This document shows, in pieces, positions 1 through 26,500 of a stretch of 64,000 bases of DNA. A model generated the notes under the pieces. That model was not told the origin of the DNA. It ran no database searches and worked only from the letters and a program-made list of their open reading frames with translations. Source of the DNA: Symbiodinium natans (Eukaryota > Sar > Dinophyceae > Suessiales > Symbiodiniaceae); NCBI GenBank assembly GCA_905221605.1, contig CAJNDS010000835.1:754501-818500 (forward strand), in the 5' to 3' direction. Both the position numbers and the translations under genes were made by a program. Every line of letters starts with the position of its first letter. The first letter of the stretch is position 1.

Positions 1-679
1 ACCAGCCAGACTTCTAAGGGCCGGCTTGTAGCCATGGACGGAAGGGCCCGTGGGCTTCTGCTAGTAGAACCTCGTCACGGCAACCTGTTGAACGTGCTCA
101 GGTCGTGAGGAGTTCGTGTCGATGATCGCGGAACGAGATCACAAGGAGCGTTGAGGGGTCGATGCTTCGCACATTGAGACTGGCTCTCTTGCAGGTTCAG
201 AGGCTTGAGGGAGGCCTTGCCACGCTTGAGACCAGAACCCCCCCCCCCCCCCTGGAGGTCCGAGGTCTGAGCGACCTCAAACCACACTGCGGTTGGGTTT
301 GAAATGGATTGCAAACGCCTTTGGGCCCCAATCCCTATCTAGCCCTATGTCATCTTCGAGCCATCGAAATCTGATCCCCTCCCACCCCCCCTCCGCCTCC
401 CGAGATGCACCCCCAGTCAGACTGCTGCAATTTGTTCAAGGCGGTGCCGGGTAATCATGCTGATGGTCCCCGGCTCTGGAAGAGGGGTTAGGGTTCAGGG
501 TTTAGGGTTTGGCGTAGACCTGGCTAGACCGTACTCCAGTGGCAAAAAAGGTTCAAGGCTTAGTGACTTGATGGTCCATACGGGTATTTCTGATCCCAAT
601 TTTGGGGCAAGTTTCGGTTCCAAAGGTCTTCTGGGGGGGGGGTTTCTCAAGGAAGGCGGCCAATCCGCCTTGCCAACAG
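1..679. other. Upstream region, no confirmed gene
   Basis: Holds a C-homopolymer run near 239-252, short TTTAGGG-like fragments near 488-510 and a G run near 631-640. A possible short exon starts after the AG at 223-224, but it has no recognisable motif. Because the gene downstream enters already inside a domain, earlier exons may lie here or left of the window edge. Confidence 0.4.
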
Positions 680-15281
<14,602 letters not shown>

Positions 15282-18200
15282 GGGATTGGGGTTTAGGGTT
15301 CAGGGTTTCGGGCAGTACGCCCTGCAGCATTCAGATGTGTAGTCATGTGGTTCCGGAGCGCGGGCAATGCGCCCAGTTTGCCTTGAGCCCAGGTCCCCTA
15401 ACTCCTCCAACCCTGTCAAACGCCTAAAGCTTAAACCTTTTTCGCGAAACCCCAATCCCCAATCCCGAGCCCCCGAACTCCCCGAGGCTTCTCCGCAGCG
15501 GCAATGAAGTCGCGCCCTCGCGGGCAGAAGTTTCAGTTGTTGACTCATTGACCTTGCGGGTGTTCGAGGTCATCGAGGTCATATTGTGTGGGTTTTGCAT
15601 TCGGATTTGGCTTGGGCTTAGGGAGTAGGGTTTGGAGTTCGGGACGGCTGAGTGCGACATGCAAACTTGAAGAGAGAAGTTGGTTAAGACAGCAGCTAGA
15701 CTACAGCAGCCAAAGGTGGCCACAGGCAAAGCCGATCGTTTCGTTCCAGCTGTCACTAAACCCTAAACCCTAAACTTTGCCCGTTTTGCCAAGGAGGGCA
15801 GGATCCACCGTGGCCAGCTTGCAGGACATTTTTTCCTCAGGTATTGGGCTGCAAGGGAGATTTTTCCCGGACATGTGGGGGTTCCGAAATTTGGGTTACC
15901 TTATTGGGGTCCGCACCCCTGCTGCTTGGAGGATATATTAGGGTCCCTTATTTTCGTAAACCCCCATATATAGAGTAATGCAAAAAAGCTCATATAGTTG
16001 CCATTTGTTAAGCAGAATACAGACGATCCAAAGTAAAAGACTAAGTAGGTTCGCATATTCTGTTGTTGGGCCGGCTGTGCATAAAGAATCATCTGTGGAG
16101 AGGCTCGTCGTTTTCCGTTGACTCACAGCTACGTCGCCCGAAGACTGAGCAGTGGGGTTCATGGTTTGGGGTTTACGGTTTGGTTGAAGCGACATGGGGC
16201 CTCGAACAAACACTTTGAGAATTCATAGAGTTCATCATCAGCATTAAACAGTTCCTCGGCCACGTCAACAGACAGGGCACCCACTGAAATGAAGTGATGG
16301 TTCCATGCCCATATGGGCCTGTCACACTGCACAGATGATGTGATTGAACAGCATGGAGACTCTCGGTGCTTCTAGCTCGGGTTAGTGGGGCGATGGATGT
16401 CAGCAGGACTTCACCGGCGAAGAAATGGCCGACTTCGCGCGAGAGGAGGCGTGCATCACCACCCCTGAATCCAGTACACTTCGGCATAGGGGCTGACAGG
16501 AGGAATGCTGATCCTAGCTAGGTCAAGGAATCCTGGAGCCTTCCTTGGGCTCGGGTTGAGGTGCAGCTCATTTAACCCTGGCCTTTTAAACCTGTGATCC
16601 CTGTGGTCTCCTCTGAACGGAATGGGCTCCCAATCCCCCAACAAACCTCCCTGAACACTGGATGGTTAGGGGTCCGAGTCTTCGATTCCTGTGGTTCGGA
16701 TACCTCTGTGGTGGCTGATGGTGGCTGATAGCCCAACCCGTTCTGTGATCTTGCGGAGCCCCAGTCGATTTCCACTTCCCCGCCAGGTTCGAAAGGTGGT
16801 CAAGGCTCGCTGGAAAAGGTGCCCTGGTTTGGAACTAGCAGAGTTTTTTTGGGGCTTAGGGCTCGGGGTTTGGGTGGCGTGAGGGGACTCATTTCGTATT
16901 TGAAATTCCACGCTCCCACCCCCTGTAAACTATGGCAGACCCGCAGCATGTTGCAACAGTGCAGTGCATGGTGCACCAGTCGCATGGATGTCAAGTCCAG
17001 AGCTCCCCCGCACTCGCTGCTGCAGAGCCTCGTTGCTGTTCATCCCCAAGCTACCGGCATGCCAATCTAGAATCCAGATGTTTCTGATTTCTGGTGGCAG
17101 CTTCCGAGGATTCGGTCTTCTTTGATGATGCTGGCGAGAATCATGGCGGAAATGGACGACGAAGAGCATGCCACCTGGTGGAAGGGGCCTTGCACGGTTT
17201 GTATATCGACCGTTAAGCTATGGTCTGTAGCCGCCACAAGGATAATCATTAACGGCCCTCTGTAAGTATTTCTTGGGCTGGAGATAAAGTACACCTAAGG
17301 CTGCCGCAAGTATGGACCTGCAGTTACTGCATCTTCCTCTAGTCTGCTCCTTCTGTTAAACTTGGGCATGCCTTAATGTCTGCCCCCCGCAGACATGTCT
17401 GCGAGCCAAAAGTCCGGGATATCTCTTTAAGCCCCCCTTAGGTCTCCGGGACATATCTGCGACATACGTGTAGATAGTGTAGAACAAGGGGCGCGCAGCA
17501 AACATACGTGACAGAGATGGGGGGGGGTGAGGGTGTGACCACCGCGACATACCACATACTGGCGCACGGGCATAGGTGTTCTTCTTCTCTCTTGACTTCT
17601 AGTTGTCCCCTCTCAGATCGTCTTTGCTTTGGGTCCTCCACGTGTAGTAAGAAGAGAAGACTATAGTAGACTTCTGAGCGCAACTGCTGAATGGCAGTGA
17701 AGTGCTCAGGCGAAGATGTTGGGTGGCGATGGCACGTGACCCGGCGAAGATCCCCGGGCCACTTGCATCATGGAGCTCTTGGGAGCAGAGCTTGTTTCTC
17801 GAAGTCCGAAGCTAACGCCCTAACAGTTCCTGCAAGGATCTGCCCTTGGTGGTTGGACCCAACTTGGCGTTTGACCATTGATCGCCCGGCCGTCGAAAGT
17901 AGATCTTGCTAACTGGTATAATGAAAACCGCTTGATGAACTGAACGAAGGCAGGCCAAGTCTCTGCAAGGCCCGCATTTCACAATAGTTTCCAAGGCTGT
18001 TTGCTGTTGCAGTGGCGGCCGGGGCGCACCAACCAAGAATGGCAGGTCTTTAGGAACCATCGTAAAATGAGTGTGTATGCGTGCGACGTGTTCTCTAGCA
18101 CGTCCTACTGGCGAAGGCTGGATGTCACAGCAGCTGGCAGCAGGTATCTAGTATCTCCGTATGGCTAAATAGGCCTATGATCGAGACGCCCGAAGTCCGT

Positions 18201-20928
18201 CGACAGCAAGGTTCTAGCAGTAAGGTACTGAACAGATGCAATACGTACGAAACCCTGAACTGGCAAATGGCAAACAGCAAACAATCAAATCAATTTTGGC
18301 ACTTCTTCGGTAAGCCCATCCTGAAGCATCCGGGGGGAGGGGGCGAGGGGTACTGCGCCGAATATCGGCGGGTGGGCGCTCCGGGATCATCTGCGCACGG
18401 TCGAGCACTCTAGGATCATCGGCGGACGTTGCAGTCAGCCTGAAGGATCACCCGCACTCTCTCAACGACAGAACTCTTTGGAGACTGGAGAAGTGGACCC
18501 GTCCGCGCCACAGGACGAGCAGCAAAACTTGGCGAATGGCTGGGAGAGCCACTGCGGGGTGAGTTGTGAGGGGCTGGGAGGGGTGATGTTGAGGGCATGG
18601 GGCCCAGTATGGGGATCACTTAAACATGGAGTAGCAACCCCACACCTACATCGGAAAATGCGCTGAACCTCAACAAGCAAGGACCTCGGAGTCCGCTGGG
18701 GCAAAGATATGTAAAGATAGTTGCTGCAATCGTCAACCTGCATAGTGAGAACTAGAAGTTATATAGCAACCTGAGAATTGACAAAAGCAAAATACGTTAG
18801 TCTAGTATGACTTAATCTGTAGCAGGTATGTAAATGTGGGCAGGGCCTTTGAAGCTGCCGAATGCCAACATGGCGTTTGCGAAGCAAACGCCAGACATTC
18901 GCCTGCCTGTGAAACAGGCGCAGGCTGGAAAGTATCTCCAGCCGCACGTCTGCACTTGGCATGTGGACACAACCAGGATACCATACAGCGATCCCGAACA
19001 TCTGCTTGATTGGAGCGCCGAAGTGTGTGCGGAACTACCGTTCCGTTCTTGAGCCACCCATGGGAGTCTAAATAAATTGCGTTGCACGGTGCCATTTCGC
19101 CTCTGCACATGGCACCGCGAGCGCTACATTCTCCTGTGCACAGTTTCATGCCATCTTGTGCAGCCGAGTTGAGCCTTACTTGGTTTGGAGGTCACTTAGT
19201 TGTCCCCCAATCCCATGCAACCGGGGGGGCGTATAGCAGCCAGACTGCCACACTCGGATGCACACGGGATGGCGCACTCTAAAGGAGTGTACATAACCCT
19301 TGCGCCAACCAAGCGTCACCAGCTCGTGTCAAAAGAGCTTTTGCACCCTTGTGGGCTCTTGGGCTTCCTTCTCAGGTAGAGTCGATTACGGCCTCCGCAC
19401 CTGGTCATAGTGCAACCCAACCCGCACCGCCAGAGTAAATATCATATTGCTCTATAGCAATATTAAGGAATATATGTGTCGGATAAGATGGCAGACTTTT
19501 GAATACGCTTAGATACTATATAGCATAGTCTAGAGAGTTGTACTGAAGATTTTGGGGCTGCAGGGGGGAAATATCCAAGCTGGTGTCACAAGCGTAGCGT
19601 TTCGGATTTAGGGCTTACGGTTCAAAAACCTTAAAGGGGCGGGGGGTAGGTATATGATATCCAACTTTGGCAACTCATCCCCTGAATTCTGGCATGAGTG
19701 TAACTAGCGTATACTAGCGTGAACAGACCGGCCTGAGACTTCGCTCGAAACCTTGAGAAGTTGTGACATGGTGTTTCCCCAGATAGTGGTAGCTACCCCT
19801 GTGTTTCTGCCGCGGCATGGTTCCGACACTCGGGATTGTAGCATATTTGGGTGTGTATTGTGTGTACTATTTGCCTAGTAGTAGAGTAGGTAACCTTTAA
19901 CCTTTTTGGGGCAATATAATCCCCTTTAGAATCCCAGAGGTCAACCTTTATTTCCGCCACTCTACTGGACAACAAACTTTTGGGAAACACCCCAAGGCAC
20001 TGCCTGGCTCAGGTTCCTGGTGCTGTCCTGGGGGCAGTTTGGCCCATCATGCGAGCCACTGCCGCAAACCAAGGCGTTCCTGTGGGTTAGGTTGAATTAG
20101 GGTTTAGTTGTAGGGTTTAGAGTTTAGGGCTGATAAGGGTGTAGGGTAGGACTTGCGTGGGACCTGCATGGGGTTAGGGTTCGACTACGGTGCGATAGCA
20201 CTATCCCCCCGCCCCCCCTGCATCGTTTTGCTCCGTGACCTTGAACCTCATGAAGACCACCGAGGCTCAACGCGAAGGGGAGATTCTCTCCGATCGCCTT
20301 CAACAGCTTACAGAGGACTATAGGGACTAGGGGACTGATGCCCGTAGCAAAGCAGAGCCTTGCTGCAGCAATACCTTGAGGATGTGGAGGCCGGCGAAGG
20401 TCACAAGGTTGTCTTTTGCGCAATGTCCCTATGATACAAGGAGCTTGATGAGAGACCTGACGATATGGCTTCCTTGCAGGCGCAGCGCAGCACTTGCTTT
20501 TAAAAAACATAAACGCGTGTTTGATCCGCTGTAGGCTGTCTGGTCTGGCCTTCTGAGCTCTTGCAGTTAGAGTTTGCAGTCCTACGCTGCTTTATAGAGG
20601 ATTTCGTAGGCGGAAACGCACACAAAGCAGTTGGACCTTGTGGACCCGCATCCCCTGATTGCCTGATATCAAACCAAAGCCAGGCCTACGTTCGCGCCGT
20701 GGAGGTGGGGAATCCGAGCCATGCAACAGTGGGTGCAGTTTCAAACTGATCGATTGAAGGATTCAGAACAAAGACGCGTCTGCCTAGGTAGCGAATTCTG
20801 TGTCCGGGAGAAGTATAGGATACATAGAATACGTGTGTGGCTCAGAGAAAAGCCCAGAGCAGATGTGGACTAGCGGGGAGTAGCTGACTCAGGCATACAA
20901 TGCAGGTTGACAACAGTCCTGAAGAAGC
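15282..20928. other. Gene-poor stretch, only weak exon candidates
   Basis: Short telomere-like fragments at 15288-15310, 15753-15775 and 20095-20130. Possible exons without recognisable motifs: 17101-17219 (LARIMAEMDDEEHATWW in one frame), 18478-18559 (ends at a good GTGAGTTG donor) and the 72-codon open frame 18834-19052 (LPNANMAFAKQTPDIRLPVK). An open minus frame at 19793-19990 looks accidental. GCGACATA motifs recur near 17460-17550. I see no RNA gene. Confidence 0.4.
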
Positions 20929-21015
20929 ATGTTATCAGTTCGCAAAGATGAAGAAAGCACGCCGAGTAGGACCTGCACACAGTTCAATCCGTCCCATTTG
21001 ATCCATCGAGTCGCG

Positions 21016-22116
21016 ATGGCAGAGAAGCTTGGGCCTGCGGAGGCTGACTTGGGCGCGGCGCTGCGTTGTTTGATCTTCGCGAGTGGCATCATCCTCTCTT
21101 TGGGCGCCTATGGCGTGCTCCAGGAACGTATCATGTCCGAACCGTATGGGGATGAGTACTTCAAAGTCTCGGTCTTCCTGGTGCTATGCAACCGTCTCGC
21201 GGCCATCCTATTCGCCGTCCTGATGGTGGCAGTGAAGCGGGAGAGCTACGTCGCCACGGTTCCGATCTGGAAGTACTTGGCCGTGTCCTTGTCCAACGTG
21301 TCGGCGACTTGGTGCCAGTACGAGGCCCTAAAGTACGTCTCTTTCCCAGTACAGATGCTCGGGAAAAGCTTTAAGATGATGCCTGTCATGCTTTGGGGCA
21401 TTGCCATCTCCGGCCAGAAGTACAAGACTTCCGATTGGCTGATCGCTGCAGGCGTCACCGGTGGAGTCACTGCCTTCCTCCTGACAGGCGACATCAAGTC
21501 CAAGCATGCCAACCAGGACAGCAGCGTGTACGGCTTGCTTCTGCTGGTGGGCTTCTTGGCGTGCGATGGGTTCACGTCCACCTTCCAGGAGAAGCTCTTC
21601 AAGGAACACAAGACCTCCAAGTATAACCAGATGCTCTACGTCAACGCAAGCTCCGCCATTGTGTCTGGCGCCACGCTCCTGGCAACCGGCGGAGCAAGCA
21701 AGGCTTTGGGCTTTGTGAGCAGGCACCCCGGCATTGTCTTCGACGCCTCCTTCCTCTCAGCCTCGGCAGTGACGGGGCAGTTCTTCATCTACTCCCTGGT
21801 GAAGGAGTTTGGAGCCCTGGTCTTGGCCGCAACCATGAACATGCGGCAAGTCCTCTCCATCCTGACATCCTACATCGTGTATGTCCATCCCATCAGTATG
21901 GCACAGATGCTCTCCCTCGTGGCGGTGTTCGGGTCCCTCTTCTACAAGAGCTACATGGGCTACGCGAAGAAGAAAGCGACGGAGGCCGCCAGTGCAGCGC
22001 CCCAGGCTGTCGGCAAAGCCACAGAGGAGGAGATGGAGCAGCTGAAGGGGGACTCGACAGCCAAAGACGCCAAAGACACAGAAGAGGGCGAAGTTCAGTG
22101 GAACGATAAGAAATGA
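21016..22116 (+). CDS. SLC35B/UAA-family nucleotide-sugar or PAPS transporter
   Basis: An intact single-exon gene of 366 codons. The protein is a multi-pass (about 10 TM) member of the UAA/SLC35B branch of the drug/metabolite transporter superfamily, which exchanges nucleotide-activated donors across ER or Golgi membranes. The best family match by eye is the PAPS transporter group (SLC35B2/B3): YGVLQERIMSEPYG at about residues 32-45, ALKYVSFPVQMLGKSFKMMP at 104-123, DWLIAAGVTGGVTAFLLTG at 140-158, LLLLVGFLACDGFTSTFQE at 174-192, GQFFIYSLVKEFGALVLAAT at 254-273 and MNMRQVLSILTSYIVYVHP at 274-292. The C-terminal tail is charged and cytosolic. An in-frame ATG also lies at 20929; I prefer 21016 because the family has a short N-terminus and MAEKLGPAE leads directly into TM1. 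Substrate is not decided by sequence alone. The lack of introns contrasts with the split neighbours. Confidence 0.93.
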   Translation: MAEKLGPAEADLGAALRCLIFASGIILSLGAYGVLQERIMSEPYGDEYFKVSVFLVLCNRLAAILFAVLMVAVKRESYVATVPIWKYLAVSLSNVSATWCQYEALKYVSFPVQMLGKSFKMMPVMLWGIAISGQKYKTSDWLIAAGVTGGVTAFLLTGDIKSKHANQDSSVYGLLLLVGFLACDGFTSTFQEKLFKEHKTSKYNQMLYVNASSAIVSGATLLATGGASKALGFVSRHPGIVFDASFLSASAVTGQFFIYSLVKEFGALVLAATMNMRQVLSILTSYIVYVHPISMAQMLSLVAVFGSLFYKSYMGYAKKKATEAASAAPQAVGKATEEEMEQLKGDSTAKDAKDTEEGEVQWNDKK

Positions 22117-23547
22117 GAAGATCATTCTGCCGCGCCGATGGAGCTGACCCCAATGTGGCAGCCACAGCACGCATGACCTTTGCATTGAAGGAGGGAATTT
22201 CGGCAATGCAAGCGAAAACAACTGCTGCCCATACATCGCCTGCTACTGTTGATTGTGTGCCCGTGCGCGTGACCAGCTTAAGATTGAAATTTCCCACTTG
22301 GCGGTCAGTTGCCTTGCATAGTCGCGCGCGCACAGACGTGCTTTTTGAGATTGCAAGCTCCTGTGTCAGATCGCTGACAGAGAGGAGGTCGATCTGCAGG
22401 CTGGTGCCAGCAATGTCTCGTGAGTTCAGAGTAAGTGTGGCTTAGGGCCCGGTGGACGGCTGGGGGGTGCGAGGGGGGAGGTGGTGGGAGGCCTATAAAC
22501 CCCTCTGAGGAGCATGGCGCCCTCCGATTATTCCTGAGATTTCCTGAGCTTGTAGAACATCTGCATGGTATCATGGAAGTCCGCCCTGGTCGCGACGCAA
22601 GGGAGGGTCTTGGGGGCAGTTGCATTTCACAGGCACAGTTTCGAGAAGCCTTCAGTACGCCTTGGCAAACATGTACCCGGAAACTTGGAACGTCTTGAAA
22701 TCCGTCCTTAGTTGGAGAACTAGACCTGGAGTTTCCCACTTCGGACCTCATCTTCCCCCCCGCATCTGGTGAGCAGGTCCGGATAGGTGAGGTGCAAGCC
22801 GTCTACTCGACCTTCCGGAAGCTTGGACCTTGGGCCTTGCCAGATTTGAGTGCCTACCTTTGGGGCCCCCTCCCATGTGCATAGTCGCAAAGGTAGGCGA
22901 AGGACAGCCATTCTGACAACTCGTTTCCAGTCGGCGAACTCACTGTATGGCATGTGAGTCAGGGCTTCGGACTGCAGAGCTGAGGGCTTTCTTTGTCGCG
23001 CGTGGTCGGACGTTAGGCTCATGGTCCCAGGCCCCATTTACCAGCCCTGAGCTCTAAGCTGGGGGGCTGGGGCCCTGATCTTGACCGGGTTGCCTTTCCG
23101 GGGCGGGGGGGGAGGAGGAGGAGGGTCCCTACCCTCTAAACTTTAAAGGCTCTATGGAGAGGAGGGCAGCGTTTCCTGACGGAACTACTAAAGTGGTCTG
23201 CCGACGGCGGAAGCTTGGCAGATCCGGACAGGGGGCTTTTCGTTGCCGTAGTTCGTTGCCGTAACAACAAGGCCTCAACTGCCTTGGTGATTGTCACCTG
23301 TTGCTTAGGATTTAGGTAATTTGGGGTTTAGGGTCCATAATTAGGGTTTGCATTGAGGCACGGCGTGCGCATTCTGCTCGGCACTTACGAGCATGGGCGG
23401 CGATTCTGCTTGTTCTGGAGAGGAATCCTGCAGAGAGGACCTTCAACCCCTCCCAGGAACCCGAAATGCAAAGACCCGAAACCCCTAAACCCTAGACCCC
23501 TAAACCCTGGAACGCTTTAAAGACCCTAGCTATCCCCCTTGGCTCAG
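22117..23547. other. Intergenic stretch with weak coding signals
   Basis: Between 22590 and 22730 two frames stay open; one reads LQYALANMYPETWNVLKSVL after an AG acceptor, but I recognise no family. A G-rich run at 23101-23127 and small CCCTAAA fragments at 23478-23508 are the only repeats seen. Confidence 0.35.
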
Positions 23548-26500
23548 GCCGGAGGATGCAGAGCTCGTTGAGAAGCTGACTGCCCAGATGCCGATGCCTC
23601 GGACCTCCTACGCCTTTGGGCCCCCACTGCTGCTGGCATCTCCTGGTCTTTGGTCATCGTGCTTTTGGGCAGTTGTTTCGATTGTTATATTGAGATTATC
23701 GCATGATATGAAGATACTTGTAGATGAATACATGCTAGTATATTATCATGTCAGATGCTCCGGGGTTAGTAATAACCCTATGTCATACTCATAGAAATCA
23801 TCAACATGACACGGATGACCAGCAGAATCATCTTCGTCAGACGAATCACGATTTTGAGAACAGTCGAAAATCTTCGGACGTCGGACCAGCTCATGCCGAA
23901 AGATGATGATGCCATCTCCTTTTCCCAATACCGCAACAACAGCCATTGCTTTGGGCCATGGGCATGTCCCGAGCATCCCCCAAACGCGTCGCTGCTTCGC
24001 GCAAGGGAGGAGTTCTGGTCCACCCTTCCGGCGGCGAAGGGCTACCTCACGCAGAAGCGGAGAGAACAGCTCGCGCCTTGAGGATCCCTTCTCTTGGATT
24101 TTTGCTGCTTTCTCTTCATGATGTATGATATCAGTAATTATCCTGGTAGCTTGCTGTTATGTTATTCTGGGGGTGGCCCATTCCGGGCTACTTGTCAGCC
24201 GGACCACATGGCTAATCAGAACTTAGCATTGTTATTTATATCTCGTTGCAGGTTGCTTGTCCCAACTTTTTGCTCTTCGTTTTGGGGTGGCTTTGGCTTT
24301 CGACTTGGGTGTGTGAGGTTCATGGTGGACTTCTTCCTTTCCGTTGGGCCATGCACATTGCAGATAACCGAGCCCTAAAACCTAAATCCTAAACCCATTG
24401 ATCTTTGTCATAGTTGGGTACCATTTTACATTTTTAAGGGTACTTCAACCCAATAGGGAAGCATCGAAGAGCCTCCGCAGATTGAGGCAGGTCGGGCCTG
24501 CAGATGTCGCCTGGGCCTTTGTGTGATTTGGGCCCGGACTATCGAGTCCCCTATACCTATACCCCTCATATTGAATTAAGAGCCCCAGATACCCCCCCCC
24601 CCCCCCCCCCGCCGCCCGAAATTAAACTCTCATGTTCGAGGAGGAGGCATGACCAGCTTCAACCCAACATAGTTGCCGCGTCGCAGTTTGGACCTCAACA
24701 CCATGGCCCCCTGCCTCCGCTGCACGTTGCTCAAGTTGTTCCACGAGCATTCTTTAATTCTTGTGGTTGTTTTAGTATCGGCAATTTCGCCTGCGATGAT
24801 TGTTTTATTGCAAGTTTCCTGCTTCCACCAGTCTAGGACCAAGTCTTACAATCAAACGCATCAGCCCGCAGACCTTGCGAGGACGTCTCTAACTTCTTGC
24901 GCTGAACGCCCACCAGCATGGCACGACGTCCAGGGATGGGGCCGAAGCGCCACTCCAAAGCCACAGCTTCGGCAGCGCCCTGGGTACTTGTTTAGGGTTT
25001 AGGGTTTAGGTTTTAGGGTTTAGGGTTTAGGGTTTAGGTTTCGGAGAACTGAGAGCACTGCCTTGGGCGAAGCATTTGCACATTTGTGCATTTCCAAAAG
25101 CGGAGCAGGGAGCAAGGCCTGACTGGATTTGTTTTTTCCCCACCCTCGGTGTGGGGTTGTTAGATTTTGAACTCGACTGTTCTTCTCGCCCGGTCTACTC
25201 CTCGCTCATCCCTGGAGTGCCCCACCCCAAAGTGTCCCTGGAGTGTTAAATTTCAGAGTGTCCCTGGAGTGCCCAACCCCAGAGTCTCCCAAACCCCAGA
25301 GTGTCCCGGACGTTGCCTCAGAGTTTTTGTCTGGAGTGCCCAACCCCAGAGTGTCCCCGGAGTGCCCAGCCCCAGGGTGTCCCTGGAGTGCCCAACTTCA
25401 GAGTATCTCTACCAAGAGAGGGTGGGTATGTTCGAAGTAGAATAATTTCTCTGTTCTGTCTTTGTCTTCGTCTCTGTTTCTGTCTCTATCTCACCCAAAC
25501 GAAGCTGAGTTCATCCTGGCCGCGGGTCTCGTGCTCACGTCGGGCCGCACCTGGGTCCCGGGCTTCGGAGTGCGCGAGCTGGGCCAGGGCCACATGTGCT
25601 CGCAAGGACTGGCCCTGGGGGGACTGGATGAAGCCGAACTTGGGGGGGGGGCTTTTCGGCTTTAGGGGGAGTGAAAAGGGTGTCTGGGGCCTGCAGGAAC
25701 CTCCAAGAGTTTAGGGTTCATTGTTTTGGGGGGCTAGATGAAATCGAAAAGAGATTAGGGTCCACCTTCATGGGGCTTAGAGTGGCACAGTCGTTTCACG
25801 TCAGGGCTTGTAGAGTTTCAGGGTTTCAGGCGAGGCTTAGGGCTTCTGTGGCTTAGCCAGCTGAGCTGGCTTTCAGATGTTTTGCTAGGGGATGTTGGCT
25901 TGAGGTGACGGGGTGGTCTTGACCAACTAGAGCATACCGTACAAAGCTGGCGCAGACGCGCGGGCTGATTCCCCCAATTAGAGAAGTGCCCTGTCGGCTG
26001 GCTCTGAGGACCGTAGACCCTGTGCTGCGCATCTAGAGGCATCAAAACCCTGAACCCTAAACCCTAAACCTTTTTTGACCACTTGCCTGACATCAAAGAG
26101 GACTCTGGCTCGACAGCTACTGCGCCCATGGCATGCGATCGACGGAGCCCGATCTTCTTGCGCAGGTGCATCTAACACCTTTGACTCCATGTTCCGGGTG
26201 GCCAGGGTTTATAGGGTGTAGGGTCTAGGGCTTAGGGTTTTGGGTAGCCATGTGCTGCTATGCTATATGTGATGACTTTTTGACCATCAGGACTGCTTCG
26301 GAGCTGAGTCGGTAACCATTCGGCTTTAGAGTATATACCCACAGCTGAACCTTCGTCCTCCCCGAAACTCAGAAAGACAGCACTGGTGTCAGGGAGCAGC
26401 TAAGGGTTCTTTGCAAGGCTCAGTTGGCCCAGGCCCAACATTCATAGAGATTCCAATCGAAGCAGCCTCCCCAGCCAAATCTTTGTGCATACGCTAAGGG

